Notes under the pieces: generated by a model
The model's input: only the letters and a program-made list of their open reading frames with translations
Told to the model about the DNA's origin: nothing
Databases searched by the model: none
Program-made: the position numbers and the translations under genes
Shown: positions 5,652 to 6,222 of the stretch, piece by piece
Numbering within the stretch: position 1 is the stretch's first letter
How the letters are laid out: each line of letters starts with the position of its first letter
Assembly: GCA_029850565.1 (NCBI GenBank)
Contig: JARCRR010000229.1
Span: 1-6,222 of the forward strand
From: Gallionella sp.
GTDB lineage: Bacteria > Pseudomonadota > Gammaproteobacteria > Burkholderiales > Gallionellaceae
Direction of reading: 5' to 3'
Length of the DNA stretch: 6,222 nt

Positions 5652-5935
5652 AACTGAAGAAATCGAAAAACATTTCTCGATTGAAGACAAGGGTTGCTAA
5701 CAGTCAGCTCGCTAAACAAGAAGATATATATGCCTTCACCAAGCTTGATTCCAATGCGGTTGGAGCAAAAAAATATAGATGGATATAGATAAGGTATAGG
5801 CCGAGATATAGGCCTTTGGGCATATTGTTCAAATGAGTATATTTCGGTACGTTCCGATGTCGCGCGAAGGGGGTGCTCCTGCTGCCTGACAAATAACAAT
5901 AAGCAGTAAACATCAAAACGATTCGAGGGGAATCC
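5652..5935. other. 284-bp gap before the adaptor gene
   Basis: The gap is AT-rich and without a convincing gene. A weak stem AATCGA (5661-5666) / TCGATT (5677-5682) follows the TolC-like gene but has no T-run. The TATAG repeats at 5774-5811 come next. A short stem AGGCC / GGCCT (5798-5802 / 5811-5815) followed by TT is too small to call a terminator. Such a long gap inside a secretion operon suggests a separate promoter or regulated leader for the adaptor gene, but I find no good -35/-10 pair. Confidence 0.5.
5774..5811. repeat. Four phased TATAG repeats upstream of the adaptor gene
   Basis: TATAG occurs at 5774-5778, 5784-5788, 5795-5799 and 5807-5811, with steps of 10, 11 and 12 bp, about one helical turn each. 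The first two lie in ATATAGATGG / ATATAGATAA units, and the last two in TATAGGCC. The arrangement may make intrinsically flexible or curved DNA, or a multi-site operator for the gene at 5936. Several units resemble -10 elements. Confidence 0.45.
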
Positions 5936-6222
5936 ATGGCGGCAGCCAAAAAAGCAACGCACAAGACACGCATCGTCGGCGTCGATCCACAAGACTTCAG
6001 TCCCAGCCTGCTGCGCGTACAGGAAAAACCGCCTGCACCGTTCGCGCGTGCCATGCTGCACACGCTACTCATACTATTGTTCGCACTCCTCCTGTGGGCG
6101 GCATTCGGCAAGCTAGATGTCGTGGCCACCGCCGAAGGCAAACTCATCCCGCAAACCTACGTCAAGATCGTGCAACCCTTCGAGCAAGGCCTCATCAGCG
6201 AGATATTGGTTGCCGAAGGTCA
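5936..6222 (+). CDS. HlyD-family membrane fusion (adaptor) protein of the type I secretion system (5' part)
   Basis: The gene runs off the right edge after 95 codons. Its product would be the periplasmic adaptor that bridges the ABC exporter and the TolC-like channel. The visible part has a cytoplasmic tail of about 37 residues, one membrane helix (about 38-58, HTLLILLFALLLWAAF), then the family-typical exit DVVATAEGKLIP (61-72). The start of the lipoyl/barrel-sandwich domain follows (VKIVQPFEQGLISEILVAEG, 76-95). ATG 5936 is supported by GAGGGG (5925-5930), 5 bases upstream. HlyD-type adaptors usually reach 400-480 residues, so most of the gene is missing here. It lies 284 bp after the TolC-like gene on the same strand. 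Confidence 0.9.
   Translation, partial: MAAAKKATHKTRIVGVDPQDFSPSLLRVQEKPPAPFARAMLHTLLILLFALLLWAAFGKLDVVATAEGKLIPQTYVKIVQPFEQGLISEILVAEG

Noticed and set aside
5661..5682. AATCGA / TCGATT hairpin as terminator of the TolC-like gene
   Set aside because: Short, AT-rich stem without a following T-run.
5798..5817. AGGCC / GGCCT stem followed by TT as a terminator
   Set aside because: Only 5 bp with an 8-base loop and no real T-run.
5833..5889. 18-codon frame MSIFRYVPMSREGGAPAA before the adaptor gene
   Set aside because: No Shine-Dalgarno upstream of its ATG and no sign of a leader-peptide attenuator; kept only as a possibility.
5573..6061. 162-codon minus-strand frame spanning the gap before the adaptor gene
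   Set aside because: It runs antisense across the ends of two real genes and the repeat region, with no family resemblance.

Overview
The window looks like chromosome of a proteobacterium, most likely beta- or gammaproteobacterial. The grounds are a classical HU protein, a HlyB/TolC/HlyD-type secretion locus, an integron attC site, and Shine-Dalgarno sequences of the form GAGGGG before three genes. No rRNA or tRNA is present to fix the taxon, so genus-level placement would be a guess.

Region 1 (1-1163) reads as the tail of an integron cassette array pointing left to right. The end of one cassette gene (stop at 94-96) is followed by a well-formed attC-like recombination site (110-178). A roughly 985-bp cassette follows, carrying one protein of unknown function (184-1131). 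A 10-bp copy of the attC right arm recurs at 1148-1157, but the left arm and loop are missing. The array therefore appears to end in a collapsed attC. The integrase and attI would lie to the left, outside the window.

Region 2 (1164-1602) contains no convincing gene. It holds a nested palindrome (1206-1240), two imperfect inverted repeats, a 12-bp direct repeat spaced 31 bp apart (1421-1463), weak promoter-like sequences, and a hairpin with a run of ten T (1538-1579). That hairpin is a good intrinsic terminator and sits immediately before the HU ribosome binding site.

Region 3 (1603-1975) is the HU gene, with a perfect 11-bp stem closed by a GTAA loop downstream.

Region 4 (2054-6222) is a type I secretion locus in the order ABC transporter, TolC-like outer-membrane protein, HlyD-like adaptor. 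The ABC protein has an N-terminal C39-peptidase-like domain lacking the catalytic Cys and His, so it should export a large RTX-type substrate without cleaving a leader. The substrate gene is not in the window. The first two genes are tightly coupled. The adaptor gene follows a 284-bp gap with AT-rich repeats and has its own strong Shine-Dalgarno; it runs off the right edge. Together the three would form one channel from cytoplasm to outside.

I see no CRISPR array, insertion sequence or RNA gene. The least described parts are the cassette protein with its flanking attC sites, and the terminator-like leader of the HU gene.
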